A DNA stretch of 64,000 bases. Source: DATBLE01 sp963775695 (lineage in GTDB: Bacteria > Actinomycetota > Thermoleophilia > Gaiellales > Gaiellaceae). Under the pieces are notes generated by a model. It saw only the letters and a list, made by a program, of their open reading frames with translations. It searched no databases and was not told the origin of the DNA. Made by a program: the position numbers and the translations under genes. The stretch spans positions 248,001-312,000 of the forward strand of contig CAVZJU010000009.1 in the NCBI GenBank assembly GCA_963775695.1, given 5' to 3'. Shown piece after piece: positions 40,887-49,222 of this stretch (its first letter is position 1; each line of letters begins with the position of its first letter).

Positions 40887-41297
40887 GTGGACGGCGCGCA
40901 AGCTCTCTCCGACCTGACCGAGATCTCCTCGCAGATCCGGGCTGCGATCGTGCTCGACGCCGACGGCTCCACGCTGGCGACGACCCTCGACGAGCAGCGC
41001 GGCCCGGAGCTCGCCGAGGCCGTGCAGGAACTCCTGGCGGCCGTCAAACGCGCATCCGGCGACGAGGGAGGCGAGCTCGCACAGGTCGAGATCGCCACCG
41101 GCGACGGAAGCGTCTTCCTCGTACGGGACGAGCAGCGGACGATCGCCGCGACCACGGGCCCGGAGCCTACCGTGGGCCTCGTCTTCTACGACCTCAAGAG
41201 CTGCCTGCGTGGCTTCTCGGAGCCGAAGCCGAAGCCGAAGCCGAAGCCACGTGCCCGGAAGCCGAAGAACGGAGACGAGGGCGATGCCGCGGCGTAA
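40887..41297 (+). CDS. Roadblock/LC7-like domain protein with Lys-Pro tail
   Basis: About 136 residues. The core (about 5-100) reads LSDLTEISSQIRAAIVLDAD, ELAEAVQELLAAVKR and VFLVRDEQRTIAATTGP, a Roadblock/LC7-type fold that in actinobacteria often partners small GTPases. The C-terminus is a run of EPKPKPKPKPRARKPK, coded by a tandem GCCGAA repeat. GTG 40887 lies 10 nt after TAGCGT; TTG 40878 is an alternative. Partner unknown. It overlaps the next small gene by 14 nt. Confidence 0.75.
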   Translation: MDGAQALSDLTEISSQIRAAIVLDADGSTLATTLDEQRGPELAEAVQELLAAVKRASGDEGGELAQVEIATGDGSVFLVRDEQRTIAATTGPEPTVGLVFYDLKSCLRGFSEPKPKPKPKPRARKPKNGDEGDAAA

Positions 41298-41496
41298 GGC
41301 GGTCGCCGGCGTGGCGCTCGTGGCCGGCTCGCTCGCGGGCGTCGTCGCCCTGCGGCGCCGCTCGGCGCGCCGCCGCGACCGGGTCGACGTGTACTTCGAG
41401 GACGGATCGATGGTCTCCCTCGCCGACGGCGCGCCCGAGGCGTCGACTGTGCTGCCGCTGGCGCGCCGCATCCTCGAGACGACTCGCGCCGCATAG
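41284..41496 (+). CDS. small membrane-anchored protein of unknown function
   Basis: 70 residues. MPRRKAVAGVALVAGSLAGV with ALRRR after it gives one N-terminal membrane helix, then a cytoplasmic part with VDVYFEDGSMVSLADG and LARRILETTRAA. No family is named. It overlaps both the Roadblock gene and pyrE (TAG/GTG), so the three genes are transcribed together; it may anchor the Roadblock protein, which is inference. Confidence 0.7.
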   Translation: MPRRKAVAGVALVAGSLAGVVALRRRSARRRDRVDVYFEDGSMVSLADGAPEASTVLPLARRILETTRAA

Positions 41497-42053
41497 TGGA
41501 AGATGCTGCGCTGCTCGCGGCGATCCGCGAGCACGCCTACCTCGAAGGCGACTTCGTACTGCGCTCGGGCAAGCGCTCGACGTACTACCTCGACAAGTAC
41601 CGCTTCGAGACCGTGCCGGAGCTGCTGGAGGAGCTCGGCGGCCGCCTCGCCGCCAGGATCGCGGCGGTCGAGCCGGACGCGCAGCGGCTCGCCGGCCCCG
41701 AGCTGGGCGCCGTCGCGCTCGCGGCGGCCGCCTCGCTGGCCTCGCGGCTGCCGTTCCTGATCGTACGCGGAGAATCAAAGGGCTACGGCACTGCGAACCG
41801 GCTGGAGGGCGCGTTCGAGCCCGGGGAGCGCGTCGTTCTCGTCGAGGACGTTGTCACATCGGGCGGAGCGGCGGCCGATGCCGTCCGGGCGGTACGGCAA
41901 GCTGCACTCGAATGCCGGACGGCTATCTGCGTCATCGACCGGGAGGAGGGGGGTGTGGACTCCCTCGCGCGCCTCGGAGTGCGCCTGCATCCCCTGTTTC
42001 GGGCGGCCGACGTTGCCCCGCCCCGGTCGGCTGCCGCAAAGCCGCATGGCTGA
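41496..42053 (+). CDS. pyrE: orotate phosphoribosyltransferase
   Basis: 185 residues. The N-terminus has GDFVLRSGKRSTYYLDKYRF, the substrate loop region LIVRGESKGYGTANRLEG and the PRPP-binding motif VVLVEDVVTSGGAAADAVRA. It makes orotidine 5'-phosphate from orotate and PRPP. pyrF, the next step, lies 455 nt downstream with only the HU gene between. GTG start immediately after the preceding stop. Confidence 0.93.
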   Translation: MEDAALLAAIREHAYLEGDFVLRSGKRSTYYLDKYRFETVPELLEELGGRLAARIAAVEPDAQRLAGPELGAVALAAAASLASRLPFLIVRGESKGYGTANRLEGAFEPGERVVLVEDVVTSGGAAADAVRAVRQAALECRTAICVIDREEGGVDSLARLGVRLHPLFRAADVAPPRSAAAKPHG

Positions 42054-42118
42054 GCGGAATGTCCCGGAGTGGTAGGTTCCGCCCCGTGTTCCATCATGTC
42101 CAGAGGAGGAGGACCTAG

Positions 42119-42400
42119 GTGACCAAGCAAGAGTTCGTCAACGCGGTCGCGGACCGCAGCGGTCTCAGCCGCAGCGAGGCCGGCAAGGCGGTCGACGCCG
42201 TGCTCGACACGATCACAGACACGCTCAAGAAGCGCGACCAGATCAACTTCACCGGTTTCGGCAAGTTCGCCACCTCCGAGCGCAAGGCGCGGATGGGCGT
42301 CAACCCCCGGAACCCGGGCCAGAAGGTGCACATCCCGGCGGCGACCGTCCCGAAGTTCACCGCCGGCAGTTCGCTCAAGCAGTCGGTTCGGGGCGGCTAG
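42119..42400 (+). CDS. hup: HU-family DNA-binding protein
   Basis: 93 residues. MTKQEFVNAVADRSGLSRSE and INFTGFGKFATSERKARMG, then NPRNPGQKVHIPAATVPKF, the arm and body of HU. It bends DNA and compacts the nucleoid. GTG 42119 follows a very strong GAGGAGGA site, in keeping with high expression. The product lacks the long basic tail of mycobacterial HupB. A strong terminator follows. Confidence 0.95.
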   Translation: MTKQEFVNAVADRSGLSRSEAGKAVDAVLDTITDTLKKRDQINFTGFGKFATSERKARMGVNPRNPGQKVHIPAATVPKFTAGSSLKQSVRGG

Positions 42401-42440
42401 GACGCACGCACCTCCTCCGAGTCGGGCGCTGAATACATTT

Positions 42441-42472
42441 GCGAAGGGGCCGCTGCGAATGCGGCCCTTCGC
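42441..42472 (+). terminator. strong rho-independent-type terminator after HU
   Basis: GCGAAGGGGCCGC and GCGGCCCTTCGC face each other around TGCGAAT, with one mismatch or bulge, followed by ATCCTTCTGCTCTT. It lies 41 nt after the HU stop and just before pyrF's promoter. Confidence 0.75.
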
Positions 42473-42495
42473 ATCCTTCTGCTCTTGATCGAGAC

Positions 42496-42501
42496 TACTC
42501 T
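42496..42501 (+). promoter_or_regulatory. -10 box (TACTCT) before pyrF
   Basis: TACTCT lies exactly 6 nt before ATG 42508, just after the HU terminator, predicting a leaderless pyrF transcript. Confidence 0.55.
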
Positions 42502-42507
42502 GGCCTG

Positions 42508-43425
42508 ATGGAGCCCGGAGCGGCGGTCGCGACCACGACCTTCGCCGACCGTCTGGCCGAGGCCGTGGGCGAGCGGCGGAGCCAGCTCGTGGTCGGCCTC
42601 GACCCGCGGCTCGACCTGCTCCCGCTGGAGCTCCGCGGCGACGCCCACGTCGGCCGGCCGGCGGCGGCCGAGGCGACCGCCCGTTTCTGCTGCGGGATCA
42701 TCGACGCGGTCGCGCCGCACTGCGTCGCGGTCAAGCCGCAGCTCGCCTTCTTCGAGGTGCTCGGCTCCGACGGGATCGCCGCGTTCGAGCGAGTGGTGGG
42801 CTACGCGCGCTCGGCCGGGCTGCTGGTGATCGTCGACGGCAAGCGCGGCGACATCGGCTCGACCGCCCGCGCGTACGCCGACGCATACCTCGAACCCGGT
42901 CCGCAGGGCGCCCCGATCGCCGACGCCTTGACGGTGAACACCTACCTCGGCCGCGACTCGCTCGAACCGTTCGTCGCCGCCTGCCGCCGCGGGGGCGGCG
43001 GGCTCTTCTGCCTGGTCAAGACCTCGAACGCCGGCGGCGTCGACGTGCAAGACCTCGCCCTCTCCGACGGCCGTCCGCTGTGGAAGCAGGTTGCGTTGCT
43101 CGTCAACGAGCTTGGCGAAGAGGTGGTCGGCACCTGCGGCCTGTCGAGCATCGGCGCGATCGTCGGCGCGACCTATCCGCGGGCGATCGCGGAGGCGCGG
43201 AAGCTGCTTCCGCAGGCGATCCTGCTGCTGCCGGGCGTCGGGGCGCAGGGGGCCACTCCCGCCGACATCGCGCGGGCGTTCACGAGCGGGCCCGCCAGCG
43301 CGCTCGTCGCCGCATCGCGTTCGGTCATGTACGCGTTCCGGGACGGAGAGGACGACTGGCGGGCGGCAGCAGGGGCCGAGGCCGCGCGGTTGAATCACGA
43401 GGTGTGGACAGTCTCAGGCTGGTAG
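42508..43425 (+). CDS. pyrF: orotidine 5'-phosphate decarboxylase (type 2)
   Basis: 305 residues, the longer mycobacterial-type enzyme. The catalytic Lys-Asp block is LLVIVDGKRGDIGSTARAYA; FADRLAEAVGERRSQLVVGL, HCVAVKPQLAFFEVLG and VTVNTYLGRD-like ALTVNTYLGRDSLEPF also match, with LLPGVGAQGATPADI near the C-terminus. It yields UMP. Its 3' end overlaps the LysM gene by 22 nt. Confidence 0.95.
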   Translation: MEPGAAVATTTFADRLAEAVGERRSQLVVGLDPRLDLLPLELRGDAHVGRPAAAEATARFCCGIIDAVAPHCVAVKPQLAFFEVLGSDGIAAFERVVGYARSAGLLVIVDGKRGDIGSTARAYADAYLEPGPQGAPIADALTVNTYLGRDSLEPFVAACRRGGGGLFCLVKTSNAGGVDVQDLALSDGRPLWKQVALLVNELGEEVVGTCGLSSIGAIVGATYPRAIAEARKLLPQAILLLPGVGAQGATPADIARAFTSGPASALVAASRSVMYAFRDGEDDWRAAAGAEAARLNHEVWTVSGW

Positions 43426-43796
43426 AGCACGCCGGTTCGTGGGCCCGCCGGCAGCGCTTTCCCGGTGGCGCCGACGGTCGGCGTGTGCTCGTGCGCTACG
43501 CCACGCCTGCCGCCTTCCTGCTCATCGTCACGGTCATCGTGCTCACCGCTCGCGGCAGCGTTCGCTCCGACGCTCCGCCGACGAAGGCTCCGTCCGCGGT
43601 CAAGAGGGCCGAGGCGTCGTCCACCGCGACCCGGGCGAAACCGGCGCCGTCCAAGAGCTGGTACGTGATCCAGAACGGCGACACGCTCGGCGCGATCGCT
43701 GCCAGGTTCGGGACCACGGTCGATTCGTTGCTCCGTCTGAATCCCGGCGTGGTGCCGACGGCCCTCACCCCGGGCGCGCACGTGCGCATCCGGTAG
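43404..43796 (+). CDS. LysM-domain membrane-anchored protein
   Basis: 130 residues. One membrane helix (about 33-52, TPAAFLLIVTVIVLTA) is followed by a Thr/Ser/Pro linker and a LysM domain at about 84-130: WYVIQNGDTLGAIAARFGTT and VDSLLRLNPGVVPTALTPG. It should bind peptidoglycan outside the membrane. Position just before the D-Ala-D-Ala carboxypeptidase supports a cell-wall role. GTG 43404 is inside pyrF. Confidence 0.85.
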   Translation: MDSLRLVEHAGSWARRQRFPGGADGRRVLVRYATPAAFLLIVTVIVLTARGSVRSDAPPTKAPSAVKRAEASSTATRAKPAPSKSWYVIQNGDTLGAIAARFGTTVDSLLRLNPGVVPTALTPGAHVRIR

Positions 43797-43813
43797 CGCT
43801 ACTCTTCGCGGCC

Positions 43814-44929
43814 GTGAGACTCCGGCTCGCGCTGCTCACGGCCGTGCTCCTGCTCCTCGCGCCGGCCGCATTCGCTGGGGCGCCGCAGGTCTCCGGCCGT
43901 GCCTACCTGGTGGAGAACGGCGTCACCGGCGACGTCCTCGCGCAGCAGAACGACCGTGCCCGCCTGCCGATCGCCAGCATCACGAAGCTCATGACCGTGC
44001 TGGTCACGCTCGAGCACGCGCAGCTGGACGACGTCGTCACGGTCAGCCGTCAGGCGGCCGCCGTGGGCGAGTCGTCGATCTACCTGCAGAAGGGCGAGCG
44101 GCTCACCGTCGACGAGCTCGTCGAGGCGGCTCTGATCCAGAGCGCGAACGACGCCGCGGTCGCGCTCGCGGAGCACGTCGGCGGGACGCAGGCAGCGTTC
44201 GTGGCGATGATGAACGCCGAAGCCGCGAAGCTCGGGCTGCGGGACACGCACTTCGCGAATCCGGACGGCCTGGATGCGCCCGACCACTACTCGAGCGCCC
44301 ACGACGTCACCCGTCTGGCCCGGATCGCGATGAAGAACCCGGTGATCCGCCGGGTCGTCGGCGAGGAGACGGCCGAGATCTCCGGCGGACGGACGCTGAC
44401 GACCTGGAACGACCTGCTCGCGACGTATCCCGGAATCTTCGGCGTCAAGACCGGCCACACGAGCGCCGCGGGCTGGTCGGAGGTCGCCGCGGCGCGGTCG
44501 CACGGGGTGACCGTGTACGCGACGCTGCTCGGGAGCCCCGCGCGTGACGTCCGGAACGACGATCTGGCCGACCTGCTCACCTGGGGGCTGAGCCGCTACC
44601 GGACCGTCCATGTGATCTCGGCGGGGCGGGTCTACGCGACCGCCAGGGCGCCGTACGGGCGGCAGGCGCTGGCCCTCGTCGCCGCAGCGCCGGCAAAGCG
44701 CATCGTCCGGGTCGACCGAATGATGACCGAGCGCGTGGTCGCGCCGACCGTGGTCTCACTGCCGATCAGGAAGGGCCAACGCCTCGGCGAGGTGCAGATC
44801 TACACTGGGAGCAAGAAGGTCGCGGGCAGCCCCCTCGTTGCCGCCCGCTCGATCCCCAAGCCGGGGTTCTTCGGCCGCGCTGGTTGGTACACCAAGCGGA
44901 CCTTGCATCACATCGGAGGCTGGTTTTAG
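43814..44929 (+). CDS. D-alanyl-D-alanine carboxypeptidase (penicillin-binding protein, S11)
   Basis: 371 residues. A signal peptide (LRLALLTAVLLLLAPAAFAG) precedes the S11 fold with active Ser in ARLPIASITKLMTVLVTLEH, SAN in IQSANDAAVALAEH and KTG in FGVKTGHTSAAGWSEVA. It trims the terminal D-Ala of peptidoglycan stem peptides. The C-terminal 100 residues resemble the PBP5 domain that orients the enzyme. GTG 43814 has TACTCT 8 nt upstream. Confidence 0.93.
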   Translation: MRLRLALLTAVLLLLAPAAFAGAPQVSGRAYLVENGVTGDVLAQQNDRARLPIASITKLMTVLVTLEHAQLDDVVTVSRQAAAVGESSIYLQKGERLTVDELVEAALIQSANDAAVALAEHVGGTQAAFVAMMNAEAAKLGLRDTHFANPDGLDAPDHYSSAHDVTRLARIAMKNPVIRRVVGEETAEISGGRTLTTWNDLLATYPGIFGVKTGHTSAAGWSEVAAARSHGVTVYATLLGSPARDVRNDDLADLLTWGLSRYRTVHVISAGRVYATARAPYGRQALALVAAAPAKRIVRVDRMMTERVVAPTVVSLPIRKGQRLGEVQIYTGSKKVAGSPLVAARSIPKPGFFGRAGWYTKRTLHHIGGWF

Positions 44930-44970
44930 TGCCCCTTCCAGAAACGCGAGACCATCGCTGGAAGGGGCAC
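44929..44970 (+). promoter_or_regulatory. perfect 13-bp stem sequestering a Shine-Dalgarno
   Basis: GTGCCCCTTCCAG (44929-44941) is the exact reverse complement of CTGGAAGGGGCAC (44958-44970), with a 16-nt loop. The 3' arm contains the ribosome site GGAAGGGG that lies just before ATG 44973. The stem could act as a terminator for the upstream gene, or keep the next gene translationally off until opened. Confidence 0.6.
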
Positions 44971-44972
44971 CG

Positions 44973-45926
44973 ATGATCGTCACCGTCACTCTCAACGCCG
45001 CTATCGACCGCACGCTGACCGTGCCGAACTTCCAGCTCGGTCAGCGTCATCGCGCCAGCGCGGGCCTGACGCTCGCCGGTGGCAAGGGGATCAACGTCGC
45101 CCGCGCGCTCAAGCGGCTCGGCGTGCCGGTCGTTGCGACCGGGCTCGCCGGTGGGCGGACCGGAACGCGGATCATCGAGGAGCTGACCGGCGAGGCGATC
45201 CTCAACGACTTCGTCCGCATCGGCGGCGAGTCGCGGACGTCCACCGCGGTCGTCGACCCGACCGGAAGCACGTACACCGAGATCAACGAGTGGGGGCCGC
45301 AGGTCGAGCCGGAGGAGCTCCAGATGTTGCTCGACAAGCTCCACTACCTCGCCGGCGGCGCCGAGTTCGTCGTGCTCGCCGGATCGCTCCCCCGCGGCGT
45401 CGACGACGGCTTCTACGGCGAGCTGGTCCGCGACCTGACCCGCCGCCAGGTGCTGGCCGTGCTCGACTCGGAGGGCGAGCCCCTCCGGCTCGGCCTGGAG
45501 GCGGAGCCGTTTCTCGTCTCACCGAACCAACGCGAGGCAGAGGCGCTCGTCGGACAGGAGTTCTACGAGCGGCAGGACTTCGCCTACGCCCTCGAGCACA
45601 TCGCCGAGCTGGGGGCACGAAACGTCCTGATCACGAACGAGAGCGGCTGCTTCGCGCGCCTGCGCGAGGGCCGCAAGACGCGGCGCTACCGCTCGGTCGC
45701 ACCGCAGGTCGAGGCAGTCTCGAGTGTCGGCAGCGGCGATGTCCTGCTGGCCACCTACCTGGCAGCGCACGCGGCCGGACGCACGACCGAGGAGGCGCTG
45801 CGCGAGGCGGTCGCGGCCGGAGCCGCCTCGACCCTCGAGGTCGGCGCCGGGCGGTTCGACCCCAAGGAAGCCACCGTCCTCCAGCCGGACGTCGAGGTCG
45901 GCGAGCTCGAACAGGTCGGCGTCTGA
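44973..45926 (+). CDS. 1-phosphofructokinase/hexose-phosphate kinase family (PfkB)
   Basis: 317 residues. The N-terminus MIVTVTLNAAIDRTLTVPNF, the motif AGGKGINVARALKRLG, the VVLAGSLPRGVDDGFYGE block and the catalytic SVGSGDVLLATYLAAHAAG match 1-phosphofructokinase and tagatose-6-phosphate kinase. No PTS gene is nearby, so the substrate is uncertain. Its ribosome site lies in the hairpin just upstream, suggesting control of translation. It is followed by a strong hairpin. Confidence 0.88.
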   Translation: MIVTVTLNAAIDRTLTVPNFQLGQRHRASAGLTLAGGKGINVARALKRLGVPVVATGLAGGRTGTRIIEELTGEAILNDFVRIGGESRTSTAVVDPTGSTYTEINEWGPQVEPEELQMLLDKLHYLAGGAEFVVLAGSLPRGVDDGFYGELVRDLTRRQVLAVLDSEGEPLRLGLEAEPFLVSPNQREAEALVGQEFYERQDFAYALEHIAELGARNVLITNESGCFARLREGRKTRRYRSVAPQVEAVSSVGSGDVLLATYLAAHAAGRTTEEALREAVAAGAASTLEVGAGRFDPKEATVLQPDVEVGELEQVGV

Positions 45927-45945
45927 CGCTCGCTCCGCTCGCTCG

Positions 45946-45974
45946 CGTGGGGGGAACGGCCGGTTCCCCCCACG
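45946..45974 (+). terminator. perfect hairpin after the PfkB gene
   Basis: CGTGGGGGGAAC, five bases GGCCG, then GTTCCCCCCACG, 20 nt after the stop at 45926. It also forms the 5' end of the longer element that recurs at 49196. Confidence 0.65.
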
Positions 45975-46047
45975 AGCCCCCCTCCCTAACCGTGTCCGCA
46001 CCCCAGTAGCCGAGCGAGCCGCGGCCGCCATGTCGCCGCGGCGCCGA
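45946..46047 (+). repeat. intergenic element, copy 1 (upstream of guaB)
   Basis: About 100 nt: the hairpin, then GCCCCCCTCCCTAAC, ACCCCAG and GAGCCGCGGCCGCCATGTCG. The same blocks recur in order in the gap after guaA at 49196. No reading frame is evident. The rest of the 183-nt gap holds the TAAGCT box used by guaB. Confidence 0.6.
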
Positions 46048-46096
46048 GACTGTTCTGCTGCGGGCTACTGGCGCCGGGTTCGGCCGGATGCGGCGT

Positions 46097-46102
46097 TAAG
46101 CT
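46097..46102 (+). promoter_or_regulatory. -10 box (TAAGCT) before guaB
   Basis: TAAGCT lies 7 nt before TTG 46110, the apparent guaB start. Confidence 0.45.
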
Positions 46103-46109
46103 GTTCTCC

Positions 46110-47623
46110 TTGGAAGGGTTGGAGCTGGGTAGGGTCGAGGTCGAACGCCTCCTCGCGCTGGAGGACAAGTTCGCGCGGGAGGGGCTCGCGTTCGACGACG
46201 TCCTGCTCGTCCCGGCGTCCTCCGAGGTGCTCCCGAACGACGTCTCGACGCGTACTCGGCTCACGCGCGAGCTCGAGCTTGCGATCCCGGTCGTCTCCGC
46301 GGCGATGGACACGGTCACCGAAGCCCGCCTGGCGATCTCGCTCGCCCGGGCCGGCGGCATCGGCATCGTCCACCGCAACCTCTCGATCGAGGATCAGGTC
46401 GTCGAGGTCGACAAGGTCAAGCGCTCCGAGGCGGGGATGATCGTCGAGCCGGTGACGCTCCCCCCGACGCCCCCGTAGCCGAGGCGCTGGCGCTGATGTC
46501 CCGCTACCGCATCTCGGGCGTCCCGATCACCGACGACGAGGGGATCCTCGTCGGCATCCTGACCAACCGCGACCTCCGCTTCGAGACCGACACTGCCCAG
46601 CCGGTGAGCGCGCTGATGACCGGACGCGACCTCGTGACGGCGCCGGTGGGGACCACGCTCGACGAAGCCGAGCGGATCCTCCACCGGAACAAAGTGGAGA
46701 AGCTGCCCGTCGTCGCCTCCGACGGCCGGCTCCGCGGGCTGATCACCGTCAAGGACATCTCCAAGCGCATCGAGTACCCCGACGCGACGAAGGACGAGCA
46801 GGGGCGCCTGCGGGTCGGGGCTGCGATCGGCGTGGGCAGCGACGCGCTCGAGCGCGCCCAGGCGCTCGCGGCCGCGGGCGCCGACGTGCTCGTGCTCGAC
46901 ACCGCCCACGGGCATTCGCGCGGCGTGCTCGAGATGGCCCGCCGCATCCGCTCGCAGCTCGACACCCAGCTCGTCGCGGGCAACGTCGCAACGGCGGAGG
47001 CTGCCGAGGCCCTGATCGCGGAGGGCGTCGACGGCGTCAAGGTCGGCATCGGCCCGGGGGCGACGTGCACGACCCGGGTGGTCGCCGGTGTCGGCGTTCC
47101 GCAGGTGACGGCGGTCTTCGACTGCGCCCGCGTATGCTCGGCCGAGGGCGTGCCCCTGGTCGCGGACGGAGGCATCCGCAACTCCGGCGACATCGCGAAG
47201 GCAATCGCGGCCGGCGCCGACTCGGTGATGCTCGGTTCCGTCCTGGCAGGCACGGACGAGGCTCCCGGGGACGTGATCCTCGTCCAGGGCGAACGCTACA
47301 AGGAGTACCGGGGCATGGGCTCGCTGGGCGCGATGAAAGCCCGCTCGTTCTCGAAGGACCGCTACTTCCAGGGCGACGTCGAGGACGTGGACAAGCTCGT
47401 GCCCGAGGGGATCGAGGGCCGTGTGCCGTACAAGGGGGCGGTGCAGGCCGTGCTCTACCAGCTCGTCGGCGGGCTGCGCCAGTCGATGGGCTACTGCGGG
47501 GCCGGGGCGATCGACGAGATGAAGGAGCGCACGCGGTTCGTCCGGATCTCCGCTGCCGGCCTCCAGGAGAGCCACCCGCACGACATGACGATCACCAAGG
47601 AGGCGCCCAACTATCGCCGCTGA
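46110..47623 (+). CDS. guaB: IMP dehydrogenase, interrupted by a one-base frameshift
   Basis: The first part reads DKFAREGLAFDDVLLVPASS, VVSAAMDTVTEARLAISLA and GGIGIVHRNL, then stops at 46478. The second frame resumes with AEALALMSRYRISGVPITDD and continues through two CBS domains, DTAHGHSRGVLEMARRI, the catalytic GIGPGATCTTRVV and MGYCGAGAIDEMKE. Adding one C to the C run near 46459-46464 joins them as VTLPPDAPVAEAL. IMP dehydrogenase is the first step of GTP synthesis and is usually essential, so the indel is probably a sequence error. guaA follows. Confidence 0.9.
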
Positions 47624-47624
47624 G

Positions 47625-49193
47625 GTGCTGCCGTTCCCGGCTCTGCAGCCTCAGCCGGCTGCAGATTCGAGGCCTGTGCTCGTCGTCGACCTCGGCGGCC
47701 AGTACTCGCAGCTGATCGCCCGCCGGGTCCGTGAGGCCCGTGTCTACTCGGAGCTGGTCGGCCACCGCTCGACCGCGGCCGCGCTCCGCGCGAGGAGCCC
47801 GGCTGCGCTGATCCTCAGCGGCGGCCCTGCCTCCGTCTACGCTGATGACGCCCCGCAGGTCGATCCCGGCATCTACGAGCTCGGCGTGCCCGTGCTCGGC
47901 ATCTGCTACGGCATGCAGCTGATGGCGCAGGATCTCGGAGGCCGCGTCGAGCGGACCGGCGCCTCCGAGTTCGGCAAGACCGGTATCCGCGTGGCCGGCG
48001 CCCTCGCCGCCGGCCTGCCGGAGGAACAGACCGCGTGGATGAGTCATCGCGACTCCGTGACCGCGCCGCCGAAGGGAGCCGCGGTCACCGGCGGCTCCGA
48101 CTCGACGCCGATCGCAGCATTCGAGGCGCCCGAGCGCGGCCTGTACGGCGTCCAGTTCCACCCCGAGGTCGCGCACACGCCGAACGGGCAGGAGGTGCTG
48201 AAGAACTTCCTGTACGGCGTCGCCGGGGCGCGCCCCACCTGGACGCCTGCGGCTGTGATCGAGGAGCAGGTGGAGCACATCCGCGCCCAGGTCGGCAATG
48301 AGCGGGTGCTCTGCGGCCTCTCCGGTGGCGTCGACTCCGCAGTCGCCGCATTGCTCGTGCACAAGGCGGTCGGCGACCAGCTCACGTGCGTATTCGTCGA
48401 CCACGGCCTGCTCCGAAAGGACGAGGCGGTGCAGGTGGTCGAGACGTTCGAGGGCCACTTCCACGTGCCGCTGGTCCACGTCGACGCGGCTGCTCGGTTT
48501 CTCGAGCGGCTCGAGGGCGTGACCGAGCCCGAGGAAAAGCGGCGCATCGTCGGCGCGGAGTTCATCCGCGTCTTCGAGGCCGAGGCGGAGAAGCTCGGCC
48601 GCGTACCGTTCCTCGTTCAGGGGACGCTCTACTCCGACGTGATCGAGTCGGGCGGCACCGAGGGCGTCGCCGCCAAGATCAAGTCGCACCACAATGTGGG
48701 GGGCCTGCCGGATGACATGACGATGGAGCTGGTCGAGCCGCTCCGGTCGCTGTTCAAGGACGAGGTGCGGCGAGTCGGGGAGGAGCTCGGCCTGCCGGAG
48801 GCGATGGTCTGGAGGCACCCGTTCCCCGGCCCGGGACTGGCGATTCGCATCATCGGCGGGGTCACGCCCGAACGCCTGGAGATCCTCCGCGACGCCGACG
48901 CGATCCTGCTCGAGGAGGTCCGGAAGGCGGGCCTCTACCGGGAGCTCTGGCAGTGCTTCGCAGTGCTGCCCGCGATCCGTTCCGTCGGCGTCCAGGGCGA
49001 CGAGCGAACCTACGGCTACCCGATCGTGATCCGCGCGGTCACCTCCGAGGACGCGATGACCGCCGACTGGGCCCGGCTGCCCTACGACCTGCTGGAGACG
49101 ATCTCCAGCCGGATGACGAACGAGATCCCCACGGTCAACCGCGTGGCGCTCGATCTTTCCTCCAAGCCGCCCGCCACCATCGAGTGGGAATGA
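47625..49193 (+). CDS. guaA: GMP synthase (glutamine-hydrolysing)
   Basis: 522 residues. The amidotransferase half has VLVVDLGGQYSQLIARRVRE, the nucleophile in VLGICYGMQLMAQ and VQFHPEVAHT; the synthetase half has the PP-loop VLCGLSGGVDSAVAALLVHK and QGTLYSDVIESGG, then the dimer domain with HPFPGPGLAIRI. It converts XMP to GMP. GTG 47625 begins one base after the guaB stop, so the two enzymes are coupled. Confidence 0.96.
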   Translation: MLPFPALQPQPAADSRPVLVVDLGGQYSQLIARRVREARVYSELVGHRSTAAALRARSPAALILSGGPASVYADDAPQVDPGIYELGVPVLGICYGMQLMAQDLGGRVERTGASEFGKTGIRVAGALAAGLPEEQTAWMSHRDSVTAPPKGAAVTGGSDSTPIAAFEAPERGLYGVQFHPEVAHTPNGQEVLKNFLYGVAGARPTWTPAAVIEEQVEHIRAQVGNERVLCGLSGGVDSAVAALLVHKAVGDQLTCVFVDHGLLRKDEAVQVVETFEGHFHVPLVHVDAAARFLERLEGVTEPEEKRRIVGAEFIRVFEAEAEKLGRVPFLVQGTLYSDVIESGGTEGVAAKIKSHHNVGGLPDDMTMELVEPLRSLFKDEVRRVGEELGLPEAMVWRHPFPGPGLAIRIIGGVTPERLEILRDADAILLEEVRKAGLYRELWQCFAVLPAIRSVGVQGDERTYGYPIVIRAVTSEDAMTADWARLPYDLLETISSRMTNEIPTVNRVALDLSSKPPATIEWE

Positions 49194-49195
49194 CA

Positions 49196-49222
49196 CGGGG
49201 GAAACGGGCGGTTTCCCCCGTT
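49196..49222 (+). terminator. perfect 11-bp hairpin after guaA
   Basis: ACGGGGGAAAC, five bases GGGCG, then GTTTCCCCCGT, starting 3 nt after the guaA stop. It begins the second copy of the guaBA-flanking element. Confidence 0.65.

Noticed and set aside
41219..41255. GCCGAA tandem repeat as a regulatory repeat
   Set aside because: It is in frame in the Roadblock-like gene and simply codes the Lys-Pro tail.
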